Positions 12,297 to 24,660 of a stretch of DNA of 64,000 bases are shown piece by piece. The number at the start of each line of letters is the position of its first letter. Positions within the stretch are counted from its first letter, which is position 1. This DNA is from Siphonodentalium dalli (lineage: Eukaryota > Mollusca > Scaphopoda > Gadilida > Siphonodentaliidae). The DNA lies in the NCBI GenBank assembly GCA_032622095.1, contig CP136063.1, positions 143,111,950 to 143,175,949 of the forward strand, given 5' to 3'. The position numbers and the translations under genes were made by a program. Under the pieces are notes generated by a model. It worked only from the letters and a program-made list of their open reading frames with translations. It searched no databases and was not told the DNA's origin.

Positions 12297-13024
12297 TTAC
12301 CTTTCTCGTATATAAATTCGCGCAGTACTATTTTTCGCTCAATTTTGAATTCGCGCACTTTAAATTCGCGCACATATCTGCGCGAATTCAAAACTGACAA
12401 AACTATTTTCATATCTGTTGACAGTTTCAGTTCTCAGTCGTTTCTGAAGATACATGTGTATATTAAACACAGTGGATTTACATCGTGGAAACATAACTAT
12501 ATCATCAATTTGTTGCGATGATGGATGTTTATATGCTCCAAATAATGATTCTGATATTGAAATAGTTATGGACTGGACATTTATGCAATGAATACGAAAA
12601 CAGAAAACCACAACCGTTAAGGCAACTGACTTCAGAAAAATCAACACTTAGCTGTGGGGTGTGATAACATAGCTAACTCAGACTGAGGTCACTCCATGTG
12701 ACGTGGGGGGGGGGGGGGGGTATGCACATGCGATCTGGAATAGGTGCATTTCTTACAAGCATTTCAACATCGTCGATGTTACCATGATTTTTACGTCGCT
12801 TGGCAGTAATCGTTTTGAATTTTTGATATTGGTTGATCGAATGTAAACATATGCCTATGCACGTCTAGGAGTAATTGTCTATTCAGTGCTCAACGTTTCG
12901 TAATGTATATGTAAATCATCAAAATAACTCTCTTGTTTCCCTGTGGTATATTTTAAATTCAGAGTTTACGCTCAGTTTTAAATTCGCGCACCGAAAAGTA
13001 CTGCGCGAATTTAAATACGAGTAA
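12297..13024. mobile_element. nested TIR element with TTCGCGCAGTACT ends (728 bp)
   Basis: The left end carries CTCGTATATAAATTCGCGCA then GTACT. The right end has AGTACTGCGCGAATTTAAAT then ACGAGTAA, its reverse complement. Extra GCGCGAATTC-type words sit just inside the left end at about 12345-12390, giving a small foldback. An 18-base G tract lies at about 12703-12720. No transposase is encoded. It sits wholly inside the 11625-14846 element, so it inserted later. Confidence 0.8.
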
Positions 13025-13849
13025 GATAATCAGCAAAAAGCCAACAAAATAGGACGTAAAAAGTTCGTTGACACCCACACCATGTTCTGATTACGCAATT
13101 TATGAAGTTTATGTTGGTTCCGCTTGCTGGATGCTGATTATATAGGTTAGGTGCTATATAATTCGTTATTTCGTTATCGCACTTGTTCTGCTGTTCACGA
13201 CAATATGACCGGCAATCACTCAGGGTTTGCGCTAACTTCTAAGCCTCTAGACAATGAAGCCATGCCCACTCAGATTCCTATTATGAGATACCTGATTACA
13301 ATCAATCACGCAATTAATTGTATCAACTCTCCCGTAAGAGGGAATAATTGTTTTACATGTACTAGTAAAGGCTATCTTTTGCAATATAATTATAATATAG
13401 AAAATGGATGAAGTGAAATAAAAAAAATATTTTGTCACCCGCCTTTGACTTGCTAGTAGTCGCCCCGAACATACAAGATCACCCTCGGGGCAACTAGTCT
13501 TGGGCATGAGTAGTTACGAATCATCAGGGATATTCTGGAATGTAACTATACCGGTACTAATTCATGTGACCATTGGTCAAAAGAGTACAATGTGAAGTCG
13601 ATCCCATATGAAGATGACCCAAATACGAAGACGACCCGACGCGAAGTCGACCTGAGAGAAGTCGGCCCCGATGATTAGATAGGAATTGAATATTGTTATT
13701 ATTATTTTAAATGAGCGCGGCGGACAATTACACTTTAAACGAAAACATTATTACAATGTATGTATATAAGGAGGGACTTTCCTCAGTCATTGTTGTAAAA
13801 CCAAACTAAGAGAACAATTTCAAGATATTGTTGGTGTGAAATTTCCAAC

Positions 13850-13935
13850 CAATCTAGTGCAAGGTGTGAAATTTGTACATGTTGAAATATTTGACCAAAG
13901 TTGGGGACAGACACCACCGCTATCACCCGACAAGG
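13850..13935. repeat. dispersed repeat fragment (TTTGACCAAAGTTGGGG family)
   Basis: AAGGTGTGAAATTTGTACAT, then TTGAAATATTTGACCAAAGT and TGGGGACAGACACC, resemble the segments at 3880-3960 and 63825-63880. This is a third member of that dispersed family within the window, located in the interior of the 11.6-14.8 kb element. Confidence 0.4.
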
Positions 13936-15074
13936 CCATAAGCTATAAATGATTCAGTTGAACAACGTGATTTCATAAGATATGTTCATGTCTGGGCGAC
14001 AAACGTGTGTAAATGTCCCTTAGGCGGGACTTTCGACGAGGAAATATGTTGGAATTGGCATCGAAATGGCCCTGTAATAATTAAATGAATATAACATCTC
14101 ATAATCTCATGAGAGTAGATTTCTATTACCATTGCGTCGTTTATATAGGCGGGCATGATTATGATATTATACCCCTCGGGACTTTCAATATTTTGTTTCT
14201 GCCAATTAATGTCACTTAATCTCCTGTATTAGGTATTTTTGTATTATTTCTTACTATACCTGTTGTATTATGTAAATGGCGTAAGCTACAGTCATTATCT
14301 GGTTTAAAATGTCAGATACACAAGACGATATTCGGACCAAAGTGCAGAAATCGTTCGAATAAATCACATGTATAGAACCGTCACAGCTATGATTGGCTTG
14401 AAATAGAACCGTAACACGCACATGTGTTGATTCCGAGGCTACTGTTCCAAATTATCAACCCCTACCGGGATATTTTATCAGCTATTTTACAGAAGAATAA
14501 CACGGGTATACTTTATACTCAGTGTTCGTCTTCAGAATGCGTTTCATATGTTATACGCCACCAAAAACAAAGCAATTTCGTTTACATGGCTTGATTTTCG
14601 GTATAGCATGTTGATATTTACGTGTTAACTCGCTAATTCCGAGTTAATTGTGATCTAGAGTGTCGGTTTCGACAAAAGGACACTTCCGCAGCCTCTGTTC
14701 GTGCAGGAAAGTATAATACATTCAAGATATGTATAATTATGCGTGATTTTGTCCCGAAAATGATTATTTTTAATCAAAAGGAACCGTAACAAATCAGTCA
14801 AGAACCATCACAATACCGGCGATAGAACGAATTCCGATGTAACAGTGCTTCGTGTGATCAATTTCTGGGCATGGTAGACTCTCTCTCGCCTGAAACGCAC
14901 AGGAGCCTTAATTACGATTGCGCACTGGACGATTATGTGATTTCGGACGGATTTAGCAGGAGCGGTGGGCCCCCAGTGACTGACACGAGTCGAAACATAT
15001 TATGCGGGTTGCTCACGGGGACATTATATCATTTTTTAACATTGATAACACCCGTATACGGGCGTCGGACGGTC

Positions 15075-15240
15075 TCTGTGGACTCTCAGAAATCATGTAA
15101 CGCTTCGTAACATTTCGCTACACTGAGACAATGTGAAAAATATGCTACGGTTTTCTCACGCGGTAACTCGGTTGACCTACTCTGTTTGGGGATATTTAAT
15201 TGTAAACAGTAAAGTAATAACTGTAATATTTTGAAGACCC
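15075..15240. repeat. dispersed repeat, copy 1
   Basis: CTCAGAAATCATGTAACGCT, then a diverged stretch containing ACTGAGACAATG, GGTTTTCTCACGCGG, CTGTTTGGGG and a TTGTAA...AAAGTA tail. The same words occur in the same order at 49250-49410. A diverged dispersed element is the simplest explanation; its ends are not visible. Confidence 0.5.
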
Positions 15241-16430
15241 AATTATTATTGTAGAATTTTTAAGACCCAATTATTATTATAGAGCATGCCATTCTGCATC
15301 TTTTAAGCATGTTTGCCATCTGAGAAGTGTCGCATTCGAATTTTATGGCACTTATGTTTTTATCCTATTTGTATAAATTGTACATTTTGGTGGGGTAGGG
15401 GTATGTTATCCCCTTAACACTTGGCACAGTGTTACATATACCGAGGTGCAGTTGGTTTCAGTTTGAAGTGGTGTTATCATATAATAGTAATATACAACCA
15501 CACTAAACATGGATATATTATTGTATTTTTCGCGAATTTAAATTTAAATTTATTTTTGTTTATTTTGCGAAGAGTGTGATCAAGCCACACTGGCAGTATT
15601 CTGAGAGTCAACATGGTCTTAATGTCGATGTCTAGGCATTCTCCATTCTTTGGTAAAGAATAATGGCTAAGGCAGTTTTTTATAAAGTATAATGGGCAGA
15701 AATAGAAAAATCTGAAGCACGGATGGAATGTTAATATGCCATTGCGTTTTGGTAGAAATTTTGATGGGGTGAGGGTAAGCAATTTTGTCATACTAGATCA
15801 TTCTCATGGAATGTCTAATATGGAAATGGTTTTGTTGTGATACAAATTGAATATACTTTCCAAAAATGTATCAACATACAGAACTAAATGGAAAAATAAG
15901 TTCATAAATATTAAAAATCGATTTGTTTTGTTTTTGCCTTGACTTTGATACTGATAATTCACAAAAATAAGCATTGTGCAACTACTGCTTGCCTTGTAAT
16001 GACCAATGTTTAGAATTATTCAATTGTTTTTCATAACAGCTAATAATGACAGTCTATCGAAAGAAAATGGTACCACATCTTCGATTGTTATGCCCTAATA
16101 TTGCAGTAATGGTGTTGTTCGTGTTGAAGTTACAGTAGATGGATGCTCGTCCAGAAAAGTGGTTTCTCAAAACAAACAATAACGGATATTCCTATCACAA
16201 CCAAAACAACGATAATGGTGCACTGTCCTCACAAAATAAACAGATTTTTACCTCTTGCGAATATGGTTATGTTCGGTCTGAGATGCCGGGAATGTATTGA
16301 GATGTCCATACATCCACGTACAACACCAACATAAGCTATTCAAAGAAATCTAATGGTATTTTGGAATTGGCTTTTCCCCATAACTATTATCAGAAACTGC
16401 AGATGCCATAACATGCGGGCTATATCGACT
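15240..16430. other. intergenic, no gene recognised
   Basis: AT-rich sequence with a short local duplication of a GACCCAATTATTATT unit at about 15235-15285. Nothing resembling a protein domain, RNA gene or transposon end was seen. Confidence 0.5.
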
Positions 16431-16436
16431 CGCCGG

Positions 16437-17660
16437 ATGCAGGAAAACCGTGTTGCGTTTATTCCATTGTACATAAACGCCACAGAGACGGAGAAATGCC
16501 TAATATGACCTCTCTATCGAATTACATATCTTTGATTTATTATTGAAAGCAAGCGACAGCCACCAAACTATACACATACAACACGCCCATAATCATATAG
16601 TCACTCAATATATTCACAAACACCACAAAAATGACATGCAATCACTATATTTATACCATGCACCTTATACATAACCATACAGCCACATTGGGTATAGTTG
16701 TACATCCTCACATGACCATATAGCCAACACGGCAACAGTCACATGCAGGTACATCATGTACATCAGGTATACGCATACAGTCAACATATGACTATTTAGT
16801 CATTACATGCATTATTATTCACCACAAACTGACCATACAGTCACTCCCAATATACCAATTCACGTTATTCATTATCATATAGTCACTCCCTGTAAACCTA
16901 TCCACATCACCTATGACCATACAGTCACTCCATGTATGCCTATTCGCCACTAAATATATACATATACACCCCACACATGACCATACAGTCACGCCAGGTA
17001 TGCATATACACATTACCAATGGTCATACAGCCATTCCAGATATACAACATATCACACACGGCCATGCAGCCACTCCTCACTTACATATACACGTCACCCA
17101 TGACAATTAAGGAACTCGTTGTATACCCATACACCCATCCATGATAATACAACCACTCCCTCTTTTCTATTACATACACACCCAATGACAATACATCCAC
17201 GATAAACGCATGCACATCACCCCCGTATACAGACCATATATACACATACGCCCCATGAATGACCATCCAGCTATACTCCAGGTATCCACATACACTTCAA
17301 CTATGACCTACAGTCAGTCCTTGTGCATCTATACACAGCACCCATACCATACAAATACCTCAAATGTATCCATACACCCACTCACCGTCATACAGACAAC
17401 GCATGTTTACATATACACTCACATCGACAATACAGCCACCCAAGGTACACATGCGCATAACACCCACGATCACATAGTAACTCCATATACACCTAAACAC
17501 CAATCCAGATGACCATGTATATATACACATATCCACCAGATCAATATCCACAAAGCCAAACCGGGTATACCCGTAAACCCATGCATGACCATACAAGCAC
17601 TATACCTATTCACCTCACATGTGACCAGGCATCCATTCAGTGTATACTCATTTTATATTG
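16437..17660. repeat. minisatellite array with conserved leader (about 40-bp units, plus orientation)
   Basis: From about 16560, loosely conserved units repeat words such as CATGACCATACAGTCACTCC, GTATACATATACAC and CACCTCACACATGACC with a period near 40 bp. The leader at 16437-16560 (GTACATAAACGCCACAGAGA, then TGACCTCTCTATCG) matches the leader at about 46755-46860. A related array at 46860-47340 follows that second leader, so leader plus array form one dispersed composite repeat. Short ORFs through this region translate the repeat and are not genes. Confidence 0.85.
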
Positions 17661-18840
17661 GCTAGATCAAGCCAGAATGCTTTGTAACTGACAAAACACT
17701 TAAATAAAAAAATTAAAAAAAACATAAAAAAAAATAAAAAAAAAATGGATTTAATTAGGAAAATGTACATGATGGCAGCGGTCAGTCGAGCGTAACGAGG
17801 GGACTGAACGCTGTCTTTTGTAGCTCGCATTGCGTTAAAGTAAGACCTTAACAGACAACGGTATACATTGCCAGCGATTGCTGCGTCTGACGCAAGAATA
17901 TAGGACAGCCCAATAACGTCAAAGATGCCCCATCTCATTTTACTCTATAATGCTACAAGTTTTACGTTTTCTATACAAATGATAATGAGTCTAAATGAGA
18001 TCGAATCCACGATCCCATGCATTTTGATGATACACATGTTTATCATGTTTTTAATTTTGTTTGCGAGCCCAAAATTGTTCGCATACATCAAAGACCATCC
18101 TTTTATGTCTAATATTGAAGAACTTTTATAAAAATATTGGTAACTGGTTATCGTCGTGGTAATAAGTAATATTCCTAGTACATGTATGTTACGAATGACG
18201 TCAATTGATCTTAGTTTCAACGTGTTATTGGACTGGAACGCGGACAATATAGTTTAGAAGTTTTAACTAACAAGATGTCAAATAATACGGGGCAGCTATC
18301 CACTTGGTCCTTGTGGTAGCAACTAAAGACTTCTCGAAGTTTAAAGCGACTTGGCGGTTTGCGCTCCAAAATATACCTAATAATACTCGCTTTTGATTTA
18401 GTCCCGCAGTATCGTAATAGGTCGATAAATACTTAAAATAGCATTTCTACGAGACTTATATGTCCCACTTAATTCATAAAAAAAATACAACTTTGGGTCC
18501 CAAACAAAAACAGCCGTTTGCAGGACATGGGACAGAAAAGAGCGTTCGGTGTTAGTCTATATTCCTGATAAGTTAGGAATAAAGAGCATTTGTTTCACTT
18601 CAGTATGAGAAAAATACTTTTAAAAAGCTGGAAATTGACAGTGACCATGGAAAGTATTTATTACGCCACCGTAGTGTGGTGTTTCTAGCTTTTGGTTTTT
18701 TGATATCGCATGGTCGATCGATAATTCACTGGGTGATTGTACATTCGGCAAACCTCGTCAGATTCCGTCACCGTTTCATCGTACCGATAATTACGAGAGT
18801 ACAACTAAGATTGGCACATGTGTTTACGTCACCGGTGTAA
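17660..18840. other. intergenic, no gene recognised
   Basis: Contains an A-rich stretch at about 17700-17750. The small ORFs here have hydrophobic, low-complexity translations and no recognisable domain. Confidence 0.5.
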
Positions 18841-18859
18841 TTGTGGGGACATGCTTCTA

Positions 18860-18925
18860 TTATGAAGGTTTGCTATCCCGAAGGTCCGCTATTCCGAAGG
18901 TTCTCTATTCCGAAGGTTTTTGTTA
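18860..18925. repeat. TTCCGAAGGTTCGCTA minisatellite, block 1
   Basis: About four units of 15-16 bp with the consensus GCTATTCCGAAGGTTC. It is followed by TTATTTTTAGGTTAATTC and TATATTTTAAAGTA. The same unit and the same 3' flank recur at 19335-19495, so unit and flank form a larger repeated module. Confidence 0.85.
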
Positions 18926-19334
18926 TTTTTAGGTTAATTCTATATTTTAAAGTATTGAGACTAATTTGAGAGTGTTCATTTTCACAAAGATTCTTTATAT
19001 GGAGTGTGCGCTCACATCCGAACTGATCATGCGCGCGCACCGATACAGATACAGGAGGAAATAACTTAACTTAGAACATTAAATGTGATTTTGTTTTGTT
19101 TTCGCTGGTTTTCTTGTCATTACGTGGGCCCATACCTTTGAATTCTTGGCATATACTATGAATGTTGTGGTATATATGGACCATCCCGCATTGGGACATG
19201 ACATAGGTTCAGTTGACTTAAGTGGTGTTCTGTGTGTGCTCCAATTTGGAGTTCAATATTTTAAGGGCCAAGTTTAGAATTTTATGGGTCCATACCTTTG
19301 AACTCTGGGCATATAATATGAATATTGGGGGGCA

Positions 19335-19495
19335 TGTCTCTATTCCGAATGTTCACTATCCCGAAGGTCCACTATTCCGAAATTTCTCTGAATGTTCGCT
19401 ATTCCGAAGGTTCACCAATCCGAAGGTTCGTTATTCCGAAGGTTCTGTGTTCCAAAGATTTTTTTTATTTTAAGGTTAATTCTATATTCTAAAGT
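19335..19495. repeat. TTCCGAAGGTTCGCTA minisatellite, block 2
   Basis: Seven to eight units of the 15-16 bp TTCCGAAGGTTC repeat, then the flank TTTTAAGGTTAATTCTATAT also seen after block 1. The sequence between the blocks also contains a duplicated phrase (GGGTCCATACCTTTGAACTC at 19286, close to GGGCCCATACCTTTGAATTC at 19125). The whole region is therefore a diverged tandem duplication of roughly 0.45 kb. Confidence 0.8.
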
Positions 19496-20094
19496 AACGA
19501 GAGGGTTCATTATCACGAAGATTCTTTTTATGAAGGAAATAACGTAAAACATTAAATGTGATTTTGTTTTGTTTTCGAGGGTTTTCTTGAGTTTAATGTC
19601 ATTACGTATGACCTTATTTCTCATTACATATTCACGCCAAGGAGCCCACACAATTGCTATGTTACGATGCGATTTAATGTGATTATGTGTGACCTAATAT
19701 CTCAATAATCTGAGGCAAGAGTACGCCTGCTAAAGGCGAATTATAACAGTTGGGGGTATAACGCTCAATAAATACTGGAGGCTATAACAAACTGCGCAGT
19801 AGAATATCGCTGAATGGACGAGTATGAGATGAGCCTAAATGCAATTGTGACTTTGTTTAAAGGCCCACTTAATTTTCGAGTCATTAATTTTTTATAGTAT
19901 ATACGGTTTTAATAACAATTTATGCCATAAAATTTGAATAAACTACTATAATTCATCACCATTTGAAAGGCAGAATACTTCTATCTCCTAGTTTGAAACA
20001 CCTTCAAAATACCGCGTCGTATATCTAGCAATAAGCAACCAACATGTCCTCCTCGGCTTTCCATAGATTTCAACGTAATTTGATACTTATGGGT

Positions 20095-20580
20095 ATTTGT
20101 GTCCGGGAAGTGTTTTGAACGGGTCAAATCGTGACCCCGACCTGACCTTGACCTTTAAAACTGTCAATGCAAGGTCAATTTGGGTAAAACGGACAAATTT
20201 CGGCGAAATTTTATACCTAGGGATACTTTGGTCCGAGGAGAGTTTTGAACGGGTCAAATCGTGATCTCGGCCTGACCTTGACCTTCAATATGGCCAATCA
20301 AAGGTCAACTCGGATAAAACGGATAGATTTCGACGAAATTTGATACCTATGGGTACTTTTGTCGGGGGGGTGTTTTGGACGGGTCAAATCATGACTCTGA
20401 CCTTACCTTGACCTTCAAAATTGTTAATTAAAGTTCAAGTTGGGTAAAACGGACGGATTTCGACGAAATATGATACCTATGGCTAGTTTTCTACGGGTGG
20501 GGGTGTTTTGGACTGGACAAATCGTGACCCTGACCTGACCTTGACTTTCGAAATAGTCAATTGAAGGTCAAATCGCACCT
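20095..20580. repeat. tandem repeat of about 125 bp containing TGACCTTGACCTT
   Basis: Four diverged units each carry GGGTCAAATCGTGACCC (or close), CTGACCTTGACCTT, GTCAAT..AAGGTCAA, GGGTAAAACGGA and TTTCGACGAAAT..GATACCTA. A related array in the opposite orientation lies at 42915-43270. The units encode no protein. Confidence 0.85.
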
Positions 20581-20975
20581 TTCACCGGAAAGCAGATGGG
20601 AAACAGCCCGGGTGAAGTCGGGCCTATCAGCTTGTGTAATAAAGAAGACAGTTTGATGAAAGTAATGTATGCCACGAGAAACGGGAAAACTTGAAATATG
20701 GAAGTACGCAAATTTCCCGCATAAAATTTGAAAGCTAGTTTATAGAATAATTGTATTATTTATATTTATGGCTAATAATACGATCTTGGTGGCGTTACCA
20801 TTTCTGACTATGGTTTTCTTGTCAGAGCATGTGAAACCGATATATAAATACTCCGTGTAGTTGTCAATCTATCTGATACCTATAGCTCGTTCCAAATCAC
20901 GTAGACAGAGATTGGAAGCTCGAATGTGCCATGTCCGTTTACAAAAACCCGGAACACCAGTGGATGACAGCTACA

Positions 20976-21105
20976 AGCTATAAACACAGGCCCCTGGGGA
21001 AATTACTAAAATACCAATATAGACTATACCAGTGTCACTGGTATAGCCTATATTGGTATTTTAGTAATTTTCACCCAGGGACATGTGGCTATAAATATTC
21101 GGTTG
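20976..21105. repeat. foldback hairpin, arms about 44 bp
   Basis: The left arm (20991-21034) reads CCCCTGGGGAAATTACTAAA, then ATACCAATATAGACTATACC. The right arm (21037-21080) is its near-perfect reverse complement, with almost no loop. Weaker pairing extends outward through CTATAAACACAGG and CATGTGGCTATAAAT. Half of this hairpin recurs at 40742-40784 beside a minisatellite array. Confidence 0.85.
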
Positions 21106-22555
21106 TCGACGTGTAGACTGGGTCTGTTTTGCTTTCACTGGGCGCGAATTGACTCCAAATGAACCGGGACAAAGTAATCTGCACAACGGAGTGCAGCTGT
21201 CTCACAGCATCTGGTTTATTTATACTAAGAATTCTTGTACCGACTAACTAGCCATAATGTTAACCCATCGGTACACCAAAAACATAATGGCCTTGGCCCA
21301 TTTACCCGAGTCGATTAAGATGAATGGTTCAATTTGACAGCATAAAACTAAAATTGGTATGTTTTCTATACCAAAAAAACAGCCAGTTCTCCCCAAAATC
21401 CGAACATCATCTGCTTACAATATAACTTGTTTTAAGTATATAATGTGCTTAGAATCGCCTAATTTTGATTCGATCATGTGCTGAAAATGAGAACGTTTTA
21501 GTCACATTATCGACTCATAATGAGGCGATTCTAAGCAGATTATGAAAAATAACACAAATAAGCCAGCTCACGACTTTGCAGGTGTATGCCCTTTAACGTG
21601 TTTTAACTGTGGCACGCGCCTTAAAATTGAATAAGCGATATGAGTCCATTATCTGCTTATTTCAAAATAAAATAATCACATTATGTACCTATTTGACAGT
21701 ATACGTCGATTATGTGCGTATTTGCGAGAGTATATGTTGCGAAAATAATTATATCGTTACAATAAGCCCACTAATAAGAGGTTTTCATGTCAGATATTGA
21801 CAATAAATAGGCAGAGTTATAACATGTTTTGAAATTTGATCAGGCTTGGCAAAATTTCAATGATAGTTCCGGATAAAAATCGGCAATACTAATGTTTATG
21901 TATTTTAAAAGGAGGGATTATATTATGCCATGCATCTCTATTTTGGCTACGCCCGTAGAGATAATATTCCACCGGTTCAAAACCTGGAAACTTTTTGAAT
22001 TGCTGACGGGGAACTTCATTGAAAAAAATGTATGTTAAAGCCCCCGCAATCCAGCTTAGGTAGCAATACACGATTTCATGGATTAGTAGGTCTCAAAAAT
22101 GGGATTTTAAGCATATAAGGGCTATATAACTGTCAGTTTGGCCTCTGTTGTTTCTGGGAGTAATGGTTTGATGGTTTAATTATTGTATAATGGTACTATA
22201 GTATGAAAAATGGGATGATGTTTGAATACGAAGTATGTTTTTGGAATATTTTGTGGGCCAGCTCTGTATGGCACTCCACCGGAAAATAGCCTGATTTATC
22301 TCCCTTGAAATCAGACATCTGCACTTCCAAAACCAAATTTCAAAATTGATACGATAACTGTTCTTTATTTTTAATATGTCTTACACATATCTATGTTATA
22401 TCAGCTCATAATGCGATTATAGACTGACAATCGCTCTGTCATAGTTAGCAATGGGGTCGAAGACGGCCAATTTCGGCAAAAAAATGGTTTCTGCACATTC
22501 AGTCTAAGGGAGATAATTCAACTTGCGATGTGACTATTGCTGTTAATGCTCTGAC
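21106..22555. other. intergenic, no gene recognised
   Basis: AT-rich. A small inverted repeat (GCTTAGAATCGCCT at about 21450 and AGGCGATTCTAAGC at about 21522) is the only structure noted. No ORF resembles a known protein. Confidence 0.5.
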
Positions 22556-22557
22556 CA

Positions 22558-23326
22558 TTTATGTATCTTACTAACAACAAGCCTCTAATTAACAAGCTTC
22601 TAAAGTTATTTAAACGCCAGCTTCGTGAAAATCACACTGAAAACTTCAGAACAAGTATGCGCGATGGTGTTTCAAAAACTGGTAAAAATAAATTAAGAAC
22701 ATATCGACTTTTTAAAAGAGATATTGTCCTAGAACCATATCTTTTAAATACAGCGTCGCTAGCTGACCGCTCAGCATTTACACGTCTAAGAATAAGTAAT
22801 CATTCTCTTGCCATTGAAAAGGGTCGTCACGCCCAACCACCGATTCCTTTAGCCAGAAGATTATGTGTTTTGTGTAATGACGAAGCCATCGACGATGAGA
22901 GGCATTTCCTAATTGATTGTCCAACATTTCTTCCTATACGGAATGAACTCATTAAAATTATGGATGACAATTTTATCAATTTTCGATTGATGAGTAGATT
23001 GGACCAACTCACACATATATTAGCCAATGACACAGCTCAAATATGCTCCCAAATCTGCAACGTAGTCAAGCGGTTATTCGAGGCCAGATCACAGTTAAAC
23101 TAGACAAATTACGTGTGTTGAATCATGTAACATAACTCACTCTACAGATAAGAATATACGCAATTAATGAATATATATATTACATATTATGATATTATCA
23201 CTATTATTCAATGTATGTAATGTCAATATATTGTATGATGTCACATGATACACTGTTAATATTATTATACATGGCAACCTGTCCCTATAATGGGGCGTCT
23301 TTTGCTGAATAAATCAATCTATCTAC
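22558..23326 (+). mobile_element. 5'-truncated LINE 3' end
   Basis: An ORF encoding the C-terminal region of a non-LTR retrotransposon ORF2 begins abruptly after a stop codon at 22552-22554. It is followed by about 220 bp of AT-rich 3' UTR with AATAAA at 23308-23313 and a short ATCTATCTAC tail. Truncation at the 5' side with an intact 3' end is the usual signature of target-primed reverse transcription. Confidence 0.85.
22561..23103 (+). pseudogene. LINE ORF2 C-terminus with CCHC zinc finger
   Basis: 180 codons. The segment NKLRTYRLFKRDIVLEPYL, then a Leu/Arg-rich LRISNHSLAIEKGRH block, then a CX2CX9HX4C motif (C102, C105, H115, C120) followed by PTFLPIRNELI. This arrangement is common at the end of invertebrate LINE reverse-transcriptase proteins, after the RT and beyond any RNase H. 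The polymerase itself is absent, so the copy is dead. The ATG at 22561 is an accident of truncation rather than a real start. The clade cannot be fixed from this tail alone. Confidence 0.82.
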
Positions 23327-23425
23327 ACCCCACCATTGCCATGCATTCACACCATATATGCATGTGCACCTCACACATGATCATATAGTTACTCCTATAT
23401 TCACATAATTCATGACTACGTACTG
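23326..23425. repeat. short fragment of the 40-bp minisatellite family
   Basis: Words such as TGCACCTCACACATGATCAT and ATAGTTACTCC match units of the 16560-17660 array, in the same orientation. Two to three units abut the LINE tail. Confidence 0.6.
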
Positions 23426-23454
23426 TAGTATCCTTTTAATTGGTCGGGTCTGTC

Positions 23455-23500
23455 ATTCGTTGATTTCGTGGTTTTGCTCAAACCACGAAATCAACAACCA
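23455..23500. repeat. perfect 16-bp-arm hairpin
   Basis: GTTGATTTCGTGGTTT and AAACCACGAAATCAAC flank a 5-base loop, TGCTC. Further CGTTGG/CCAACG-like pairing is possible outside. It could be a small foldback element or a fossil of one. Confidence 0.75.
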
Positions 23501-23519
23501 ACGAAATAACTGACTCTTG

Positions 23520-24660
23520 CGTTGAGTGAGCAAAAGCCCCATATAATATACGAGACGAAAATGAAGATCTGGCATTACGTCTGTGTTTGACATGTCATAA
23601 AATGACATGATGACGAGATGAAACGAATTTTTTTTTCAATACGATATCATTCATTCACCGAATACAAAATAGATATGCTACATCATCTGATTTCTGCTAT
23701 GATACTTTGTATAACAATGTTCAATGCATTGGTTTATTTAACCCTTTACCCAATATAACATGTAGTTACACATCGTCATGTAGACAACGTCGCCAGGTGT
23801 GAGGTTACTTACGTTAGCCAACATGTAATTAACGTTATGATATAAATTTGTGTTTTCCATATGTATGTACCAATGTGGGAGTACTGACCAGCTCACAGGT
23901 GTATCTTCAGATATGTAACAATAACCATTGGGTCATTTATGTGTCATAAATATAATGGTGTTTATATAACATAATAAATTAATAATGTAAACATAAGTTT
24001 GCCGACGAACTAACTATCTTTATTGTAACACATAAAATGCAAATCCACAAATTTGTTTGTGTAAAATTTTGGTTTGTTTACCATCGGTCTCGTGATCGAA
24101 AAAAATATTCCTAATTTTTAATTTCAAAAAGCAATATAAATTATAATATATAATTACTACAAATAATTAAACCAAAGGTCATTTTATTTTATTTGAATGT
24201 ATCATATAACCCATGATTTGATAAAAGTCCTATGAAGGTTTTCGGTAAAAACGCAAATTATTGGTAATGACGTCGCGGTGTTTTTGCATTTTTCATGCCA
24301 AAATCACATGTTCAATTGTCTCTTTTGTCGTTTCTATGTTGATATTTTCATTGACAACCAATGAAATCGATGGTTTGAAACATTCTTTGAGTGGCAACTG
24401 ATTCCATTGGTTCAAGTTTAAGGCGGTGTTTTCCCCATTCATTAGTATTTGAATCTGAGAAACGAGCGGGAAGTTCGCAGACTGGCCAGGCGTAAAAAAC
24501 TATTGTCACTGTCCGGGTTTCGGATTGGGCTAACTTAGCCGATGTCGGCAACGTCGCCGCATCGAAATCTGCAGGTGCGTGTAAACAAACTTGAACGTCG
24601 CCTACGATATTCGTTGTCTGTCATTGTCGCAGTGATAAAAGTACCCTATTACCTTATACT
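23520..24660. other. intergenic, no gene recognised
   Basis: AT-rich, without a recognisable ORF. TTAACCCTTTACCC at 23738 is noted as a possible piggyBac-type terminus (see findings). Confidence 0.45.

Larger units (their letters stand above)
11625..14846. mobile_element. 3.2 kb non-autonomous DNA element with about 70-bp TIRs
   Basis: The left terminus (11625 to about 11692) begins ACTGTTACATCGGAAG and continues through CTATCGCCGG and TGATGGTTCTTGACTG to TTACGGTTCC. The right terminus (about 14778-14846) is its reverse complement with only a few mismatches. No transposase-like ORF lies between. Subterminal GGTTCT/AGAACC words recur near both ends (11880-11935 and 14370-14420), as in elements with clustered transposase binding sites. 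A second TIR element is nested at 12297-13024. The TSD and superfamily are not resolved. Confidence 0.8.
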
